From Tribonema minus (taxonomy: Eukaryota; Sar; Xanthophyceae; Tribonematales; Tribonemataceae), in assembly GCA_017506865.1 (NCBI GenBank), contig JAFCMP010000026.1, positions 372,001 to 436,000 of the forward strand: a stretch of 64,000 nt of DNA, read 5' to 3'. Of the stretch, positions 31,950 to 43,788 are shown piece by piece. A model generated the notes under the pieces. The model did not search any database. It was not told the origin of the DNA and saw only the letters and a list, made by a program, of their open reading frames with translations. Every line of letters begins with the position of its first letter. Position 1 is the first letter of the stretch. The position numbers and the translations under genes were made by a program.

Positions 31950-33285
31950 ATGGCAGACGACCCGATCTTCAGCGTCGCCCCAAATATCCTGGGCTTCCTG
32001 CCTCCGTCGCTAATGACCAGAAGCACCTGCCACACCTTCCACGATATCTTAGAGCATGGCCCGGCTCCACGGAAGCACCAGACTGTGGCGGCGGATGCAG
32101 TCGGCAGCGCAAGCCTAATTACGTGGGCAGTGCATAGCGGCATGGATCCCGCCGTGGCGCAGACCTCATGCATCCGCAGGGGCGACATGTCAGCATTGCT
32201 GCTGCTCCGCAGCACCCACGCGACAACATTGCTGCCACGGCACGTCCAGATCGCTGTCGCAAAGGGACATCTGCAGCTAGTGCAGTGGCTGCGAGAACGT
32301 TGCCGCCACGCTTACAAGGGAACTACATTGTGCAGATATGCTGCAAAAGGCGGGCAGCTTGCAGTACTGCAGTGGCTGCGCCAGGTCGGCTGCGCCTGGG
32401 ACACCTACGTACCCAGTGCTGCAGCGGCAGGCGGGCATCTTGCGGTGCTGCAGTGGGCGCACGCCAATGGCTGTCCTTGGGACACTGATACGTGCAGAGA
32501 CGCTGCAAGCAGCGAGCATCTGGACGTCCTGCAGTGGGCGCGCGCCAATGGCTGCCCCTGGGACGAGAACACGTGCACGTTCGCTGCAGCAGACGGGCAC
32601 CTTGCGGCTGTGCAGTGGGCGCGTGCCAACGGGTGCCTGTGGGATACGTTCACGACCGCCAATGCTGCAGCAGGAGGGCACCTTGCGGTGCTGCAGTGGG
32701 CGCATGCCAACGGGTGCCCCTGGGATGAGTGCACGTGCACACGTGCTGCCAGGGAGGGGCACCTGCAGGTCCTGCAGTGGGCGCGTGCCAACGGGTGTCC
32801 CTGGTCCGAGTGGACGTGCGCACAGGCAGCATCCTAAGGGCACCTTCACGTGCTGCAGTGGGCGCGCACCAACGGTTGCCCATAGAATGAGAAAACCTGC
32901 AGCTATGCTGCCAAGGACGGGCAGCTGGAGGTGCTGCAATGGGCGCGCGCCAATGGGTGCCCCTGGGACGAGGAGACGTGCAGCTGCGCGCGGCGGTTAT
33001 CTGCCGATTTTGCAGTGAGCCCGTGCCAACGGCTGTTCCTGGGACAGTCAAACCATTTCCCTTGCCAAGGACAACGGGCACCGGCATGTGGTGAAGTGGG
33101 CACGTGCCAATGGATGCCCCGAGCCCATGCGCCCCATGTATGGCAACAGCTCTAGCGAGGAGTACCAGACATCCGATGGCGGCTCTTACGCGTCTGACGA
33201 TAGCGACCAGGACTTCAGCGATGAGGACACGAGCGATGATGGCATTGAGAGCTCCGACCAGGAAAGCGAGGGCTCTGGTGAGTAG
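31950..33285 (+). pseudogene. Ankyrin-repeat protein, interrupted by three stops and a frameshift
   Basis: The ATG at 31950 opens an F-box-like N-terminus (PNILGFLPPSLMTRSTCHTF), then about twelve ankyrin-type repeats of 26-28 residues, many reading GHL-VLQWARANGCPWDE-TC--AA, then an acidic Ser/Asp/Glu tail. Repeats of this type are expanded in brown-algal genomes and in some large DNA viruses and mediate protein binding. The frame is broken by TAA at 32835 (between repeats 8 and 9), TAG at 32883 (Trp position of repeat 9), a frameshift near 32990, and a TGA replacing Trp in repeat 11 near 33018. Repeats continue after every lesion, so decay is recent. The end at 33285 is a TAG that also overlaps a GGTGAGT donor-like sequence. 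Confidence 0.85.
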
Positions 33286-34809
33286 CATATGTATATCAGG
33301 TCTAGGTGGTGCCATAGGTATGGCATGGTGTGTCAGCGCATGCGTCTGTGTGATTGCCGGGCTGCTTTATTTGCGATGCAGGGCGTGTGTATTTCTCTGC
33401 AGTCAATGAACGGCGTGCATACTATTGCTACTCGTAGGTGCTTGCAGCACCTTCAGTCGAGTTGTGTTGAGTTCTGCTGCTTCTGCTCCTCCTCAGCTGT
33501 TGCCACTTCTGCTTCAGAATCTGCTCGTTGCTGTTTCTAATGCCAGTGTACTGGGGGGGCGCATATGGTAAACAAGTTGGTTGCTCATCCAGATGAACTT
33601 CTTGAAGTTGAAATAGGCTGCGTCAGCTCAGCGTGGTGCCGCTACGGATTTGCATGACGTTGTAGTCACAGTGCAGCATGCATCTGCCATGCCCAGCGGT
33701 GCATGTCTAGACCTTGCTGCCAGTGCTGTCGATCAAAGGGACAACGGGCATGAAAGTTTCGCGCGGATAACCACGCCATTGAGCGCACTCCGTTTGCTTG
33801 GCAATGCTCATCGCTGGAAAACATGCATGAGCTGGGTCTGGTGAGTAGCCATTGTGAGGACAGGTGCTGTTGCAGCTTTGATGAGTAGTGGTTGCGAGAG
33901 TAGCTGCTGTCATGACCATGATAGCGGGGGTCTGGTGAGAAGCCGTTGTGAGGACAGGTGCTGTTGCAGCTCTGATGAGTAGTGGTTGCGAGAGTAGCTG
34001 CTGATGTCAGCACACGCGCCATTGTGTGCGCTGGCCCTTGTCAAAGACTACGGCTTGCGCATTCGCTTGCATGCAGTCGATGAATGCACTGGATTGCAGC
34101 TCCTCCAAGACAGGTTTTGGTCAGAATTGTGTTGCTTGCGCTGCTTCTGATGCCATTGTACTGTGCGATCTGTATGGCCCTGTAGCGGCGCCAGAGTGTT
34201 GTGCTGCAAGTGGCTCATGTAGATGGACGTGGCAGGCGGCGTTGGCTTGTGCTGCGCTGCTTGTGATTGCAGTACACGTGCAGTCACCACGTAGGTACTG
34301 CAAGTGGCATGCAATGCATTTTGCTTTTTTTCATGCACTTCAGAACATGGTTTGCTTCGTTAACATTTCAACTCTCAAATCTTGGCAAGTTGCAACATTC
34401 TTCATCTGAATCTCAGCATGCATTTGCAGTGCGCGCGCATGTTGCCATGAGAAGACCCCATTCACTCAGCATGCATCGCAGCATCTGCGTTTGAGTCTTC
34501 ATTGCAGCGCGTACAAACTACTTTCAGCGCGTCTCACTACATCATGCACCTGCAACATGCTCAAGCCACAGTAAGCGCTTCAGGTGGGGAACCTGTGGTG
34601 CTGGCGGCAGCTAAATTGATGTTTGTTAACAAGTATGAGCATAGGCAGTATGCGGCAGGCCGCCACGTGTCGTTTCGGTCAGATCGCGGTAGAACGAGGA
34701 CGAAAAAAGTTTCAAAAAACACCTTTTTTTTTTTTTTAGTTTGTCATTTGCAAAGCTTTTTGTTGGGATCGCCATAGAAGCTGACCGTCGAGCCATCGCC
34801 AGTATTACG
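33286..34809. other. No gene; contains a ~110-bp tandem duplication
   Basis: 33839-34020 holds two copies of a block with AGGACAGGTGCTGTTGCAGC and TAGTGGTTGCGAGAGTAGCT spaced about 110 bases. A run of T ending near 34738 precedes the 4E-BP gene. I see no other feature. Confidence 0.5.
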
Positions 34810-37800
34810 ATGAGCATTCAAACGATCGCTCAGGTGGCCCCAGCATCGTCGAGGCCAGTACCCGGATTCTCTGCTGCAGCTGAGAACCTCTCGCAATCCT
34901 TGGGCGGGAGCATCTATGGCAGCACACCGGGAGGGACCAGGTTCCTGTACAAGTGAGTGCCTCGGTGATCATTGTGCAAGCCCGTCGCTGCTCTGCTGGT
35001 CGAAGTTTCCTGCTGTGTCTGCGTACAAAGAAAGGCTGGTGAAACGGAAATCTGAGTTTCTTGTCTGGGTAGATAGCTCGTGTTGTTGCACGGCCAACTG
35101 CGCGCCGCTGCTGATGCTTTGCTTCAGTTGCACTCTTTTGCGTTGGCGACGATCACAGGGTGCACAGCTGTGTCACAAGTAAGGATATGTTCCGCCGGAA
35201 ATACGAAACTTCGCATCGGTTTCAAATGTGGATCACTTACACACTCTCCACATCCTCGGTCGGCCAATGCATTTAAAGATGTTGCGACGATTGCCTCGTG
35301 CCTCTCCAGCTCGCTTTCCATGTCAGCATTCAGGAAAGCACAGAAGCTGTTCCGCGCACACCGAGGCTGAGACCACAAAACTGCACCTGTCTCTCGTTAC
35401 ACAGACAGTCTATGTCCCACCCCAGTCGATCTAGTCCCGCATTGCTTGATTTGACTGCAGCTTACAATCTGTTGGTAATCTGTTGGTCATTTTGTGCGTT
35501 GGACCACGGGGCTCCCCGGGGTTGCTCTCCGTGCCGTCATCGCGTCCCCCCCCTGTCCCCTTGCGTGCGCAGAGTGGAGGATATGTTGCAAATGCGCAAC
35601 TCACCGCTATCACAGGCAAGCCATAATTTTCTGCATAGATACAAATGTGGTCCAAATATCAGTGAATCGCCGTCGTTAACTCACAACAGTGTATTGCTGA
35701 CTAGTAATTAGTCGTATTATCTAGGCAGCTTACTCCCTCAGAAGCATCATGGACAATTCTACCAACTCATGTGGTGCAGAGCAGTCACAGTGCCTTCGCA
35801 AGCGATACCCTCCATGTTGCACGGGTGTGCAGCGTTTAATTCTTTGGGCTGTCGCTCCTTTCCTCGGACATATGATGGTGCGTCACCGTCCCCTAACCCT
35901 ACTATTAGTAACACCAATCCTAGCCTTTGTCCGACAACTGCCCCCGCTTATGTGCGCGACTTTCTGGGCTATGTCCCTATGACAGGACACGTTACCTCAA
36001 TCATAATGGCGGCGTCTGTGCCCCTATGACAGGACACGTTACCTCAATCATAATGGCGGCGTCTGTGCCTGTTTAAAGACAACACCAGTACGTGCTTGGC
36101 AACATTACGAACGAACAGACGTGAAAGTTCAGCATTTGTGCCATTGAGAGAAATGTGCAGCCATACCCTGCTTGAGCATAGCAAGCTTGAGCAGCGTGCG
36201 CTTGCCTGCCATTGTCATCAAATACTCAACAGTGGCGCATGTCACCGACTGTGCACGCATTTTGGCCTCTGCATATGATAGGTACTTCTTTGTGAAGTAC
36301 TTCGAAGTATGCATGTATGTATGGCGAGCTTGCTCAAATCATAATGAGATGTGCACCGAAAAGCGGGTGCCCTCGCAGTGTGGCAGTTACTGGGTGCACT
36401 CCGAAGGAGCGCGGCCCCATACTCGCCGTCATTCCTGTTCAATCACATAGTACTCATTCAGAGGCGCACTGTGTTGCATGCGCAAACCGCTGCTGAACCG
36501 TCAGCTGATCCAGCTCCAACTTCAACAGTGACAACAGCGTGCGCGCCATCTCTGACCGGTGCTGACACGGTGCCTCTTGCTGTGTGTCTCGTTGCTCAGT
36601 CACCGCTGGTCTCCGGCGTGGCGCTGCCGCTAATTCCTGGCGTAACGGTGGAGGCCGCAGCAAGGTATGTATTAGTTTCACTTCAAGTTCAAGTTTCACT
36701 TACTGCAATATTCAAAAATGTGTGCGGAAAAAATTTACTGTACCGTGCATGTCTTCATTTCTTTTTAAAACCAGCCATCGTTGTTTGGGGTCTGATGTCA
36801 CAACATGTGATCGCAGCGGCTGACTGTCGCTTGCATGAGCTAAAGCACTATCTACTCAGTGGCCGAGGGGCGCAGTTGGACGATCATCTAGTCTCAATGC
36901 CTGGCCGTCATAGCTAAAGAAGGAAGTCAAAAGCTAGTTGTCAGCAAAATTACCAACATCCAAAAGTGTGGCAAGAAAGGGGCGCACCACCTCTCATATT
37001 CACCAGCCGTGGGTGCTCTAATATTACCAGCTGCTCCGTAGAAAGGCATGTACCTATGCAGCTCGCACATAGCTGCGGCGGCACCATTTGCCGCGAAGGA
37101 GACTCGAAGAGCATTGAGGTTCATATTGTCGCATAATGTTGGTATTATGGAGTAAGCCATTTTTTGCACAGAGCATCTGGGTTAGGGCTAGGGTTAGGCG
37201 GATGATGACGGCGGCTTGCAAGTGCGGGGGTGCTGGTGAAGGGTTAAGTTACGGTTGGGGTTGGTGCCAAAGCGGCGGCAGCGGTGGTGGTGGCGGCAGC
37301 AGCAGCGGCGGCGGCGGCAGTGGCAGCAGCGGCGGCGGCGGCACTGGCAGCAGCGGCGGCGGCAGCAGCGGCGGTGTGGCGAAAGTGGCATCGATGAGAA
37401 GACTTGGCAGATGGGCAGCGCGGGGGGAGGGGGGGCAGCAGCGCAGCGGGTGTCTGCGGCAGATGCAGCATGCGCACATCGTAGATGGCACATCTGTCGC
37501 TGCCGCAGTCGTTGAGCGTCCCTCACTCTAGCACTGTATCAAACGTGGGGCAGATTAGTTGACGGTTCTGCGCATGCGCGCGAGACGTGTGTTGCGGAGG
37601 CGTAGGCTATGCAGGCGGCTTTGGGGATGCAGCAGCGGCGGCGGCGGCAGCAGCAGCAGCAGCAGCAGCAGCGCGCAACCGATGGCGACAGCGGACGGCA
37701 GATGTTGAACTTTGTAGATATAGCGCTGACACCTTGTAATGCTGTTGAGCCCAATCGTGGCAATCATGCACCAAGAGCATACGTGTTGTGCATATATGAC

Positions 37801-38329
37801 GTGGTGCAGAATAGCGTTTCAGACCCCCAAGCGGAAGCTCATGGTCGTATCATTAGTGGAGGCACGCTGCTTCATGCCAGGTATGTGCTACCCGTTCAGC
37901 GAGGATCAGCGGGGGGTGACAGCGCACGTGTTGGTGGCAGTGCTGGCGGCGGCAGCGGCGGCGGCGGCGGAAGCAGTGGCAGCTGCACTGCGAGCGACAG
38001 GTGGCGAAGATGGGAACCGATGCACACCGTTCACGTAATAGCCGCAACTTTGAAGTTTCATTACGCACACTATCATGCCAATCACTTTCAACATGGCATG
38101 TTTTTTAAAACCTGCTGAAGTCGGCTTCACCTGTTGAGCACTGCGCTGCCGACGGACCTGCAGGTTGGACGACGACTCAGGTGGCGACTCGGACGATGAC
38201 TCAGACGGGGAGCGCGGCAGCGAAGCCGGCGGTGGCGGCGGCGGCGGCGATGCAGAGACAGATGGGAAGGCAAGCCCGGCGCGCGAGGCACGCGAGGCGG
38301 GTGTCTTCAGCGAGAGCATGGAGCTCTGA
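34810..38329 (+). CDS. eIF4E-binding protein (4E-BP), four exons, 138 aa
   Basis: Proposed exons: 34810-34952, 35573-35615, 36600-36664 and 38164-38329, with compatible phases. Exon 1 ends YGSTPGGTRFLY at a GTGAGT donor, the signature TPGGT block whose Thr is a TOR-dependent phosphosite in animal 4E-BPs. Exon 2 adds KVEDMLQMRNSPLSQ, so the eIF4E-binding helix reads YKVEDML (consensus YxxxxL plus hydrophobic; here Met for Leu), followed by the conserved RNSP. Exon 2 leaves through a GC donor (CAG|GCAAGC). Exon 3 supplies ALPLIPGVT, matching the LP-IPGVT motif. Exon 4 is acidic (DDDSGGDSDDDSDG) and ends FSESMEL, in the place where animal proteins have the TOR-signalling motif FEMDI. The product would repress cap-dependent translation by occupying eIF4E. 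Exons 1-3 are well supported; exon 4 fits by phase but lies beyond a 1.5-kb intron. Confidence 0.72.
35973..36066. repeat. 47-bp tandem duplication in 4E-BP intron 2
   Basis: CCTATGACAGGACACGTTAC and the following TCAATCATAATGGCGGCGTC occur twice, back to back and identical over most of the unit. Confidence 0.85.
37181..37680. repeat. Telomere-like motif and triplet repeats in 4E-BP intron 3
   Basis: GGGTTAGGGCTAGGGTTAGG near 37179-37199 resembles interstitial telomere repeats. 37265-37375 is a GGC/AGC triplet run, and 37620-37672 contains an interrupted CGG run followed by about eight CAG. These give long open frames in all phases and are not evidence of genes. Confidence 0.6.
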
Positions 38330-38951
38330 GGCAGCAGTTACAACCGTTGTAACTGCCGTAACTGTCAGCGAGGGGGCGCCGAGCTCTCAGGGCAGGAGCT
38401 TTGGCCGTTGCAACTGTCAGACTACTACCTGTCGGAAAGTAACTGTCAGAAGTAGCAGTCCACCCACTCCCCGGGGGGCTGTCCAATGTAGGTATGCACA
38501 CAGCTTACAGCGAGCGTTTTCGGTTGAGCAGCCTGATATAACCCCACCCCCCCACACCTTTCCCTCGGGGTCGGGGGGGATGGCCGTGGCAGACAAACGG
38601 CTGGTGTCGCAATTGGGGGGTGTCCCATACGGCAGCGTGTTGACGCGCCGCCGCTGCTGCCGATGGGGCGTGGCTGAGCAGCTGATGACCGACGTGGGGA
38701 TGCTCAGCAGCAGCAGCAGCAGCGCGCGACATGGCTCTTGCGTGATGCGCGCGCGCGCACGCATACCGGCGCTTCTCACGGGGCACATCCCCTTACATAG
38801 CTGTAAATACGTCGTCACAAAACAAAGAAAAATCAGAATATAATCATTACGACGGTTGGCGCGCGGAGCGGCCACCAACACATTTCCCAGATCGTGTGTA
38901 CGCCATGTCGGCGTGTGGTTTTGTTTTGGTTTTGGTGGCCACGTTACATTG
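38330..38951. other. No gene recognised
   Basis: Downstream of the 4E-BP stop. Contains TAACTGTC/TAACTGCC-rich sequence at 38338-38460 and an AGC run near 38710. No supported gene. Confidence 0.35.
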
Positions 38952-39830
38952 TGAACTGTATGATATGTATCATACAGTTCATGGGCTGTATGTCTCCGTG
39001 TAGCATCCAGTGCATGTGCTGTATGTCTCATACAAGTCATGGGCTGTGTGAGTCATAAAGTTCATGAGCTGTATGTCCCTTGTAGCATTAAGTGCATGTG
39101 CTGCATGTCTCACACATCATATAGTTCATGAGCAGTATGTCTCTTGTAGCATTAGGTGCACGTGCTGTATGTCTCATGCAATTCATGGGCTGCATATGTC
39201 TTGTAGTTCATGAGCTATATGTCTCTTGTAGCATAAAGTGCATGCACTGTTTGTCTCTGTATGTCTCTTGTAGCATCAAGTGCACGTGCTGTATGTCTCA
39301 TAGTAGTACAATTTACGGGCTGTATGTGTCACGTAGTTCATGAGCTGTATGTCTCTTCTAACATTAAGTGCATTCGCTGTATGTCTCATACAGGTGTCGG
39401 GCTGTGTGTCCCTGTGTAGCATGTATTCACGTGTATCACAGAGGTCACGGGATGAATGTCTCTGCAGCAGTAGTGCATGTGCTGCATGTCTCATACCACA
39501 GTTCATGGGCTGTATGTCCCTGTGTAGCATGCAATGCATGCGCTGTATATACCCATTATATTTGGGCTGTAAACCTCTGTGGCGCATTCAGTACACGTGC
39601 TGTATGTCTCTAACAGTTGATGTGGCTGCATATTCTTGTGAAGCATGAAATGGATATGCTATGTGCGATAGGTATCTATGTTATGCGGTGCATGGGATGT
39701 ATGTCACCTGCAGTGTGTCACAAAATCATAGGCTGTACGTCCCTGTGTAGCATACAGTGCATGTGCTGTATGCGAACTGCATACCTGTTTAGAGCGTGCT
39801 CTACATAGCATACAGTTCATGTTCTGTATG
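38952..39830. repeat. Degenerate minisatellite headed by a perfect hairpin
   Basis: Repeated blocks of AGTTCATGAGCTGTATGTCT and TTGTAGCATTAAGTGCATGT followed by GCTGTATGTCTCAT build imperfect units of about 57-90 bp. The array starts with a perfect inverted repeat at 38952-38981: TGAACTGTATGATA, a TG spacer, then its inverse complement. Confidence 0.8.
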
Positions 39831-40478
39831 TATCTCATCCCGCTATCAGTGTAGTATTTGAATGAAAGTGCATCTCATATAGGTAATGTGCGTTGTCAGT
39901 CCATGAACCTAATGTGCTAGATTGCATACAGGGCTTCGTGTAGGCGTTGTACGTTGGCTACCTGCAACAGATGTGATGCAGCAGGGCTGTGATCATGAGG
40001 TTTACGTTAAAGAGGTTCCTCGGGGGGGCGACGCCCTCTGGACTGGCCCAGGGTTGCGCAATAGATTATTAGCGAGAGGGCTGTGGCAACGACATTTGAC
40101 ATGTGCTGATGCGATTCACAGACTGCTAATTGGGGCAGGTCCTGTCAGAAGTATTAATTCTGAACTAGTTGCATTTGTTTGCCGCAGTACTCATGTAGAG
40201 CGCAAGTGCATTTCATTGCATGGTTCACAGTGTATTGTGCTGATGTACTCTATCAAGAAGAGAATCTGCTTTGTGTCAACTACGTCTCATCCCTGTGTAG
40301 GCTGCTTGGTCTATTCACGAGCCCAATGTACGTGAAGCGTGCGTATTTTGACCTGTGTATTTGTGTACATTGTTACTTCTTCATGCTTTTTGTTATCATG
40401 CGCTTAGGATCGCAACTCCATGATTGGCTTTTGCAATGCCGAAAACTGATCTATACAATGTGTGCGAAAACAGAAAAT
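39831..40478. other. No gene recognised
   Basis: Plus-strand frames around 39922-40335 contain a GGDALWTGPGLRNRLLARGL-like stretch that may be coding, but there is no motif or splice context to support it. Confidence 0.3.
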
Positions 40479-41044
40479 TTACCCATTGCTGTCGCCAGGG
40501 CCTTCCACTGCAGCTCCGCTCATAACTCCCAAACCACCCCTTGCTAAACCCACTGCTGCGTCGCCATATTGTGCTGTGAAGTATGCCCTCACCCTTACGG
40601 ACAAGGCCATCTGCAGTGAAGACAAGCCTGCGCGGATGAAAGGTTTAGCAAGCTCCGCCAATGCGTGAAAGCTCACGCCTCCCTCCTCACCCCTAAAATC
40701 CAGAGCCGCGTATGCACGCGTTCGCCATTGCTTCCACCACCTGAACTGCTTCCCCCCCGAGATAACCGAAGGACCCGATAGCCACAGTGGCAAGGGTATA
40801 TATAGCAATCCTGGTCGTAAAACTCAGAATAGTGGTCCTTCTTTTGCTTCTCGCGCTTGTCGCTGCAGATCCTTGGGGCGCGTGCGGCATCCTTGTGGTG
40901 ACTAGCACACTGCGCCTCCACCACGCTCACGTCAAGCATCAGCTCACACAGCCTCCTGTCCCTCTGTTCCTCGCCCTGGCCGCCCACCTCGTTATCCTTT
41001 CCCCCCCTCCCACCTCCAAACGCTCCTTCAATTTGCGGTAGCAC
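40479..41044 (-). CDS. Possible minus-strand gene, unresolved frames
   Basis: Three overlapping minus-strand frames have protein-like composition: a Glu/Arg/Asp-rich part (EEQRDRRLCELMLDVSVVEA), a hydrophobic possible membrane segment (RIAIYTLATVAIGSFGYLGG) and an Ala-rich part (SLQMALSVRVRAYFTAQYGD). The frame changes suggest short introns or decay. I do not recognise a family. Confidence 0.25.
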
Positions 41045-41319
41045 GATATCTATGTGCCTGGCGGGATCTTGCTTAACCCTTCTTCATACAATACAAGAAT
41101 ATATTGAACATTGTCACTGCATTAGTGTGGAATGCTAGACTGAGGAGTGTGCAATTGTTGAGCATGTGCTGCAGCTTCCTCACAATAAGGGGTAAAAGTT
41201 CTGTTAGCAACAGGATGCATGGTGGTGCTCTTGTGGGGCTTCTACTGCCAGCCTGTGTACCAGCAGAGCAGTTACAGTTTTCAGTTACAGATTGACCAGT
41301 TGGCCTCAGGCTGGGGGTA

Positions 41320-41505
41320 CGTATGGACTTGTATTTATAAAGGCCCAAGGGAGGCCGGGTTGCCTATGCAATCGAAAAGCCTGCGTCAACGCAGCAGCCT
41401 AGTCTGCGCTGTGCCCTAGGAGTTTGGATACCGGCGCCGCAACACAGCCCAGCATTCGCGCTCCACGTGTGTATGCCATGACGCGCTCCGCCAACTCCCG
41501 CGCCA
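41320..41505 (-). mobile_element. 5'-truncated LINE insertion with 10-bp target duplication
   Basis: The 186-bp insert contains the last codons of the LINE C-terminal frame (LARELAERVMAYTRGARMLG) and its 3' tail on the minus strand. GCTGGGGGTA flanks it on both sides (41310-41319 and 41506-41515). The right arm of the inverted duplication has the uninterrupted GCTGGGGGTACTGGGTATCT, which is the empty site. Confidence 0.92.
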
Positions 41506-41839
41506 GCTGGGGGTACTGGGTATCTGTGGGTTCGATTCAGGGCGAGGGGGCCTGAATCCTTAGGGTTTTTCCACCAGGGCTTTATGCAGGCTGCATGGGC
41601 AGTCTAGCTACCTGGTGACCAGGAGCTAATAGTACTAGGGTTTTAACATATTTACATTAGAGTGTGTCTCTTAATCTCTCTGCTGTTTGGCTGTCCTTGC
41701 AAGGCAGTTAGCTTCCCCCTCCCCACAGCAGCAGCTGTGCTCTGGATTGATCACCCAGAGCCAGGTGCTGTCTGTCTGAGGGGAGCTGCCACAGATAGGT
41801 GATCCTCACACTCCACAGTGGAGGGTTCGATTAGCCTGA

Positions 41840-42990
41840 TTGGGCGCGTGCTGCTCCACCGGCCAGGAGCTGCAGTAGCGCGAGAGACTGGAGCGTAGCT
41901 TGAGCCACTGAGGAAATTTCAGCGGAGCACAGCATCTCCGCGACTGGTAGCAAGGCGTGGAACGCCTTGTTTTCGGTGCTTGTTGCCGGATCCCGGGACT
42001 CAAGCCTGAGGGACCTGCTCACGCTCGACGGGGCGACATGGCATCAAGCGCTTTCACACGGGGCCTCGAGCGGGACAAAGTGGTCACTCGATCATCTAGC
42101 CGCTCGCGAGGAGCTACGGAAGCCAGGGGGGGCTTGGCCACCGAGGGCGCAGCAGTTGCTGTGTCTGTCGCCGCAGGGCATGCGGCTGAGGTTGGGGCAG
42201 AGGGAGCCCGTTCTTCCACTCTCATGAATGCGGACGCGCCAAAGGCTGCCTCCATCATGGGGGGGGGAACATTGGTACCCCAGGGGGGTGTACCATCGCT
42301 GCAGCAGCCAGATGCTGTTGTAGCGGCTCGCGTAGACGCCAGCACACAGTCAGCCGGGCAGCGTGGTGCTGCCCTGGCAGCTGAGCAGCAGCAGCAAAGG
42401 TATGCACGCGTTGTGTAACGGCAGGCATGGGCCCTAGCTCGCATCCCCAGTAGCAGTAACAGCAACCGGTAGGCACATGTTATAATCGCGCTTGTGTTGA
42501 ACACCATGCAAGCACGCACCTCGTTCTTCTCTAACAGAAACCCGACAAGCGCAGTCCAAACAACAAATATAAACTCATGCGTGCTACTGCTGCTCTCGCG
42601 TCTCTCAATCTGCTGCTGTACTCGCCTGCTTTGACGCCAGCTGCACTCGACGAGGATGCGCTTGGAAGGCAGGTTGCCCGTGTGTCTTCGGGGTTTGCGT
42701 CTCCTTGGTGAGGCGGTCCAGCTCTTTCTGCCGCCTTGCAGCAGCAGCCCAAAATACCTCGTCGGCATCAGTCACTATCGACCCCGACACTTCCACTCCA
42801 CTAGCTGCGGGACAGCAGCAGCGGCAGTGGTGCTGGGGAGCAGCGGTGCCGCAGCAGCAGCAGCAGAGGCGGCATCTGTGGCTGTCAGCTCACGGGCACG
42901 AACGCGGGTCGACCAGAATCCTTGCTTGCTGCAGCTGCTGCTTTTTTGCCTCAGTAAAGTCATCGCTGTCCTCGTCCATCGAGTACACGA
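41840..42990 (-). CDS. Left-arm copy of uncharacterised Ala/Ser-rich coding-like region
   Basis: The mirror of 60172-61320. Minus-strand pieces include MDEDSDDFTEAKKQQLQQAR, DADEVFWAAAARRQKELDRL and, further on, AFHALLPVAEMLCSAEISSV. Plus-strand frames over the same DNA are also open (Ala/Gly-rich), so strand assignment is tentative. The frame changes between blocks. No family recognised. Confidence 0.3.
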
Positions 42991-43788
42991 GCAGCCAACT
43001 GTCATGCTGATGGCAGTTGCAATGCACTTTTGTGACTGCCTACAAACCGACCACTTTGGGTGTCGCGAGGGCCTGTCGTGAGGACCTGAAGACCACTCTG
43101 CAGAAATACCGCCTTTCGCATGCTGCCACTGACACGCTAAATTGTATACCCCAGTGAACCTCGACCACCAGGCGCAACTACTGTAGCAGTTTTTTACTTC
43201 TTGATACCACCACGGCCACAGCATATATACTGCTTGGCGTGGAGTCGACATTTGGCGAATGAGGGCAATAGCTGAAGTGATAGCAGGGGTCAGCTAGCTC
43301 TCGGGTGCCTTGGGTAACAAAAAAGAAGGTGAGGTGAGGTAATTCAAGCTTGGGGATACCGTACTCAGGAACAAAGGGGGTGGCTGCTTCAAATCATTGA
43401 GTCGTGACATCCCTGCAATACGAATCATATGAGCATCGGCGGCCAGTCAATGACACTGCTGAACTCAACTGCTCGTGAGAGCTGGCTAAGGCATGCATAT
43501 GAACGCGTAAACTCAGCAACAGCAGGCAATATATTGTGTTGTCTGGAAAGGTAGAGGGAACCAACTCAAGGCAGTTTCTCTCCTACAAAGCAAATCAAAG
43601 GCAGTGGCACCGGCGACCAGGCACCTTAACAGCATTTGAGGATGCATTGTATCAAATTCAATTCAATCGCATGTGTACAATGGGTTTGCTGATGTACGAA
43701 CGCTTTGCGCCTCTTCACACAAGGCTGCGCATCTATCTATGGCAGAGCCACAGGGTGAAGAGCGTCGGTGTGCGCCACAGAATACGCA

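Noticed and set aside
37179..37199. True telomere
   Set aside because: Only about three imperfect TTAGGG/CTAGGG units inside a gene-bearing region; at most an interstitial motif.
37136..37531. Gly/Ser-rich frame and several reverse-strand frames
   Set aside because: GGC/AGC triplet repeats inside the proposed 4E-BP intron open every frame; no independent support.
37739..38038. Possible extra 4E-BP exon
   Set aside because: The frame has some natural-looking sequence, but the direct exon 3 to exon 4 junction fits in phase without it, and its C-terminal half is a GCG/GCA run.
41528..41545. GGTTCGATTC, a B-box-like motif (also near 41826 and 7640)
   Set aside because: No A box at the right distance and no cloverleaf could be drawn, so no tRNA or SINE is claimed.
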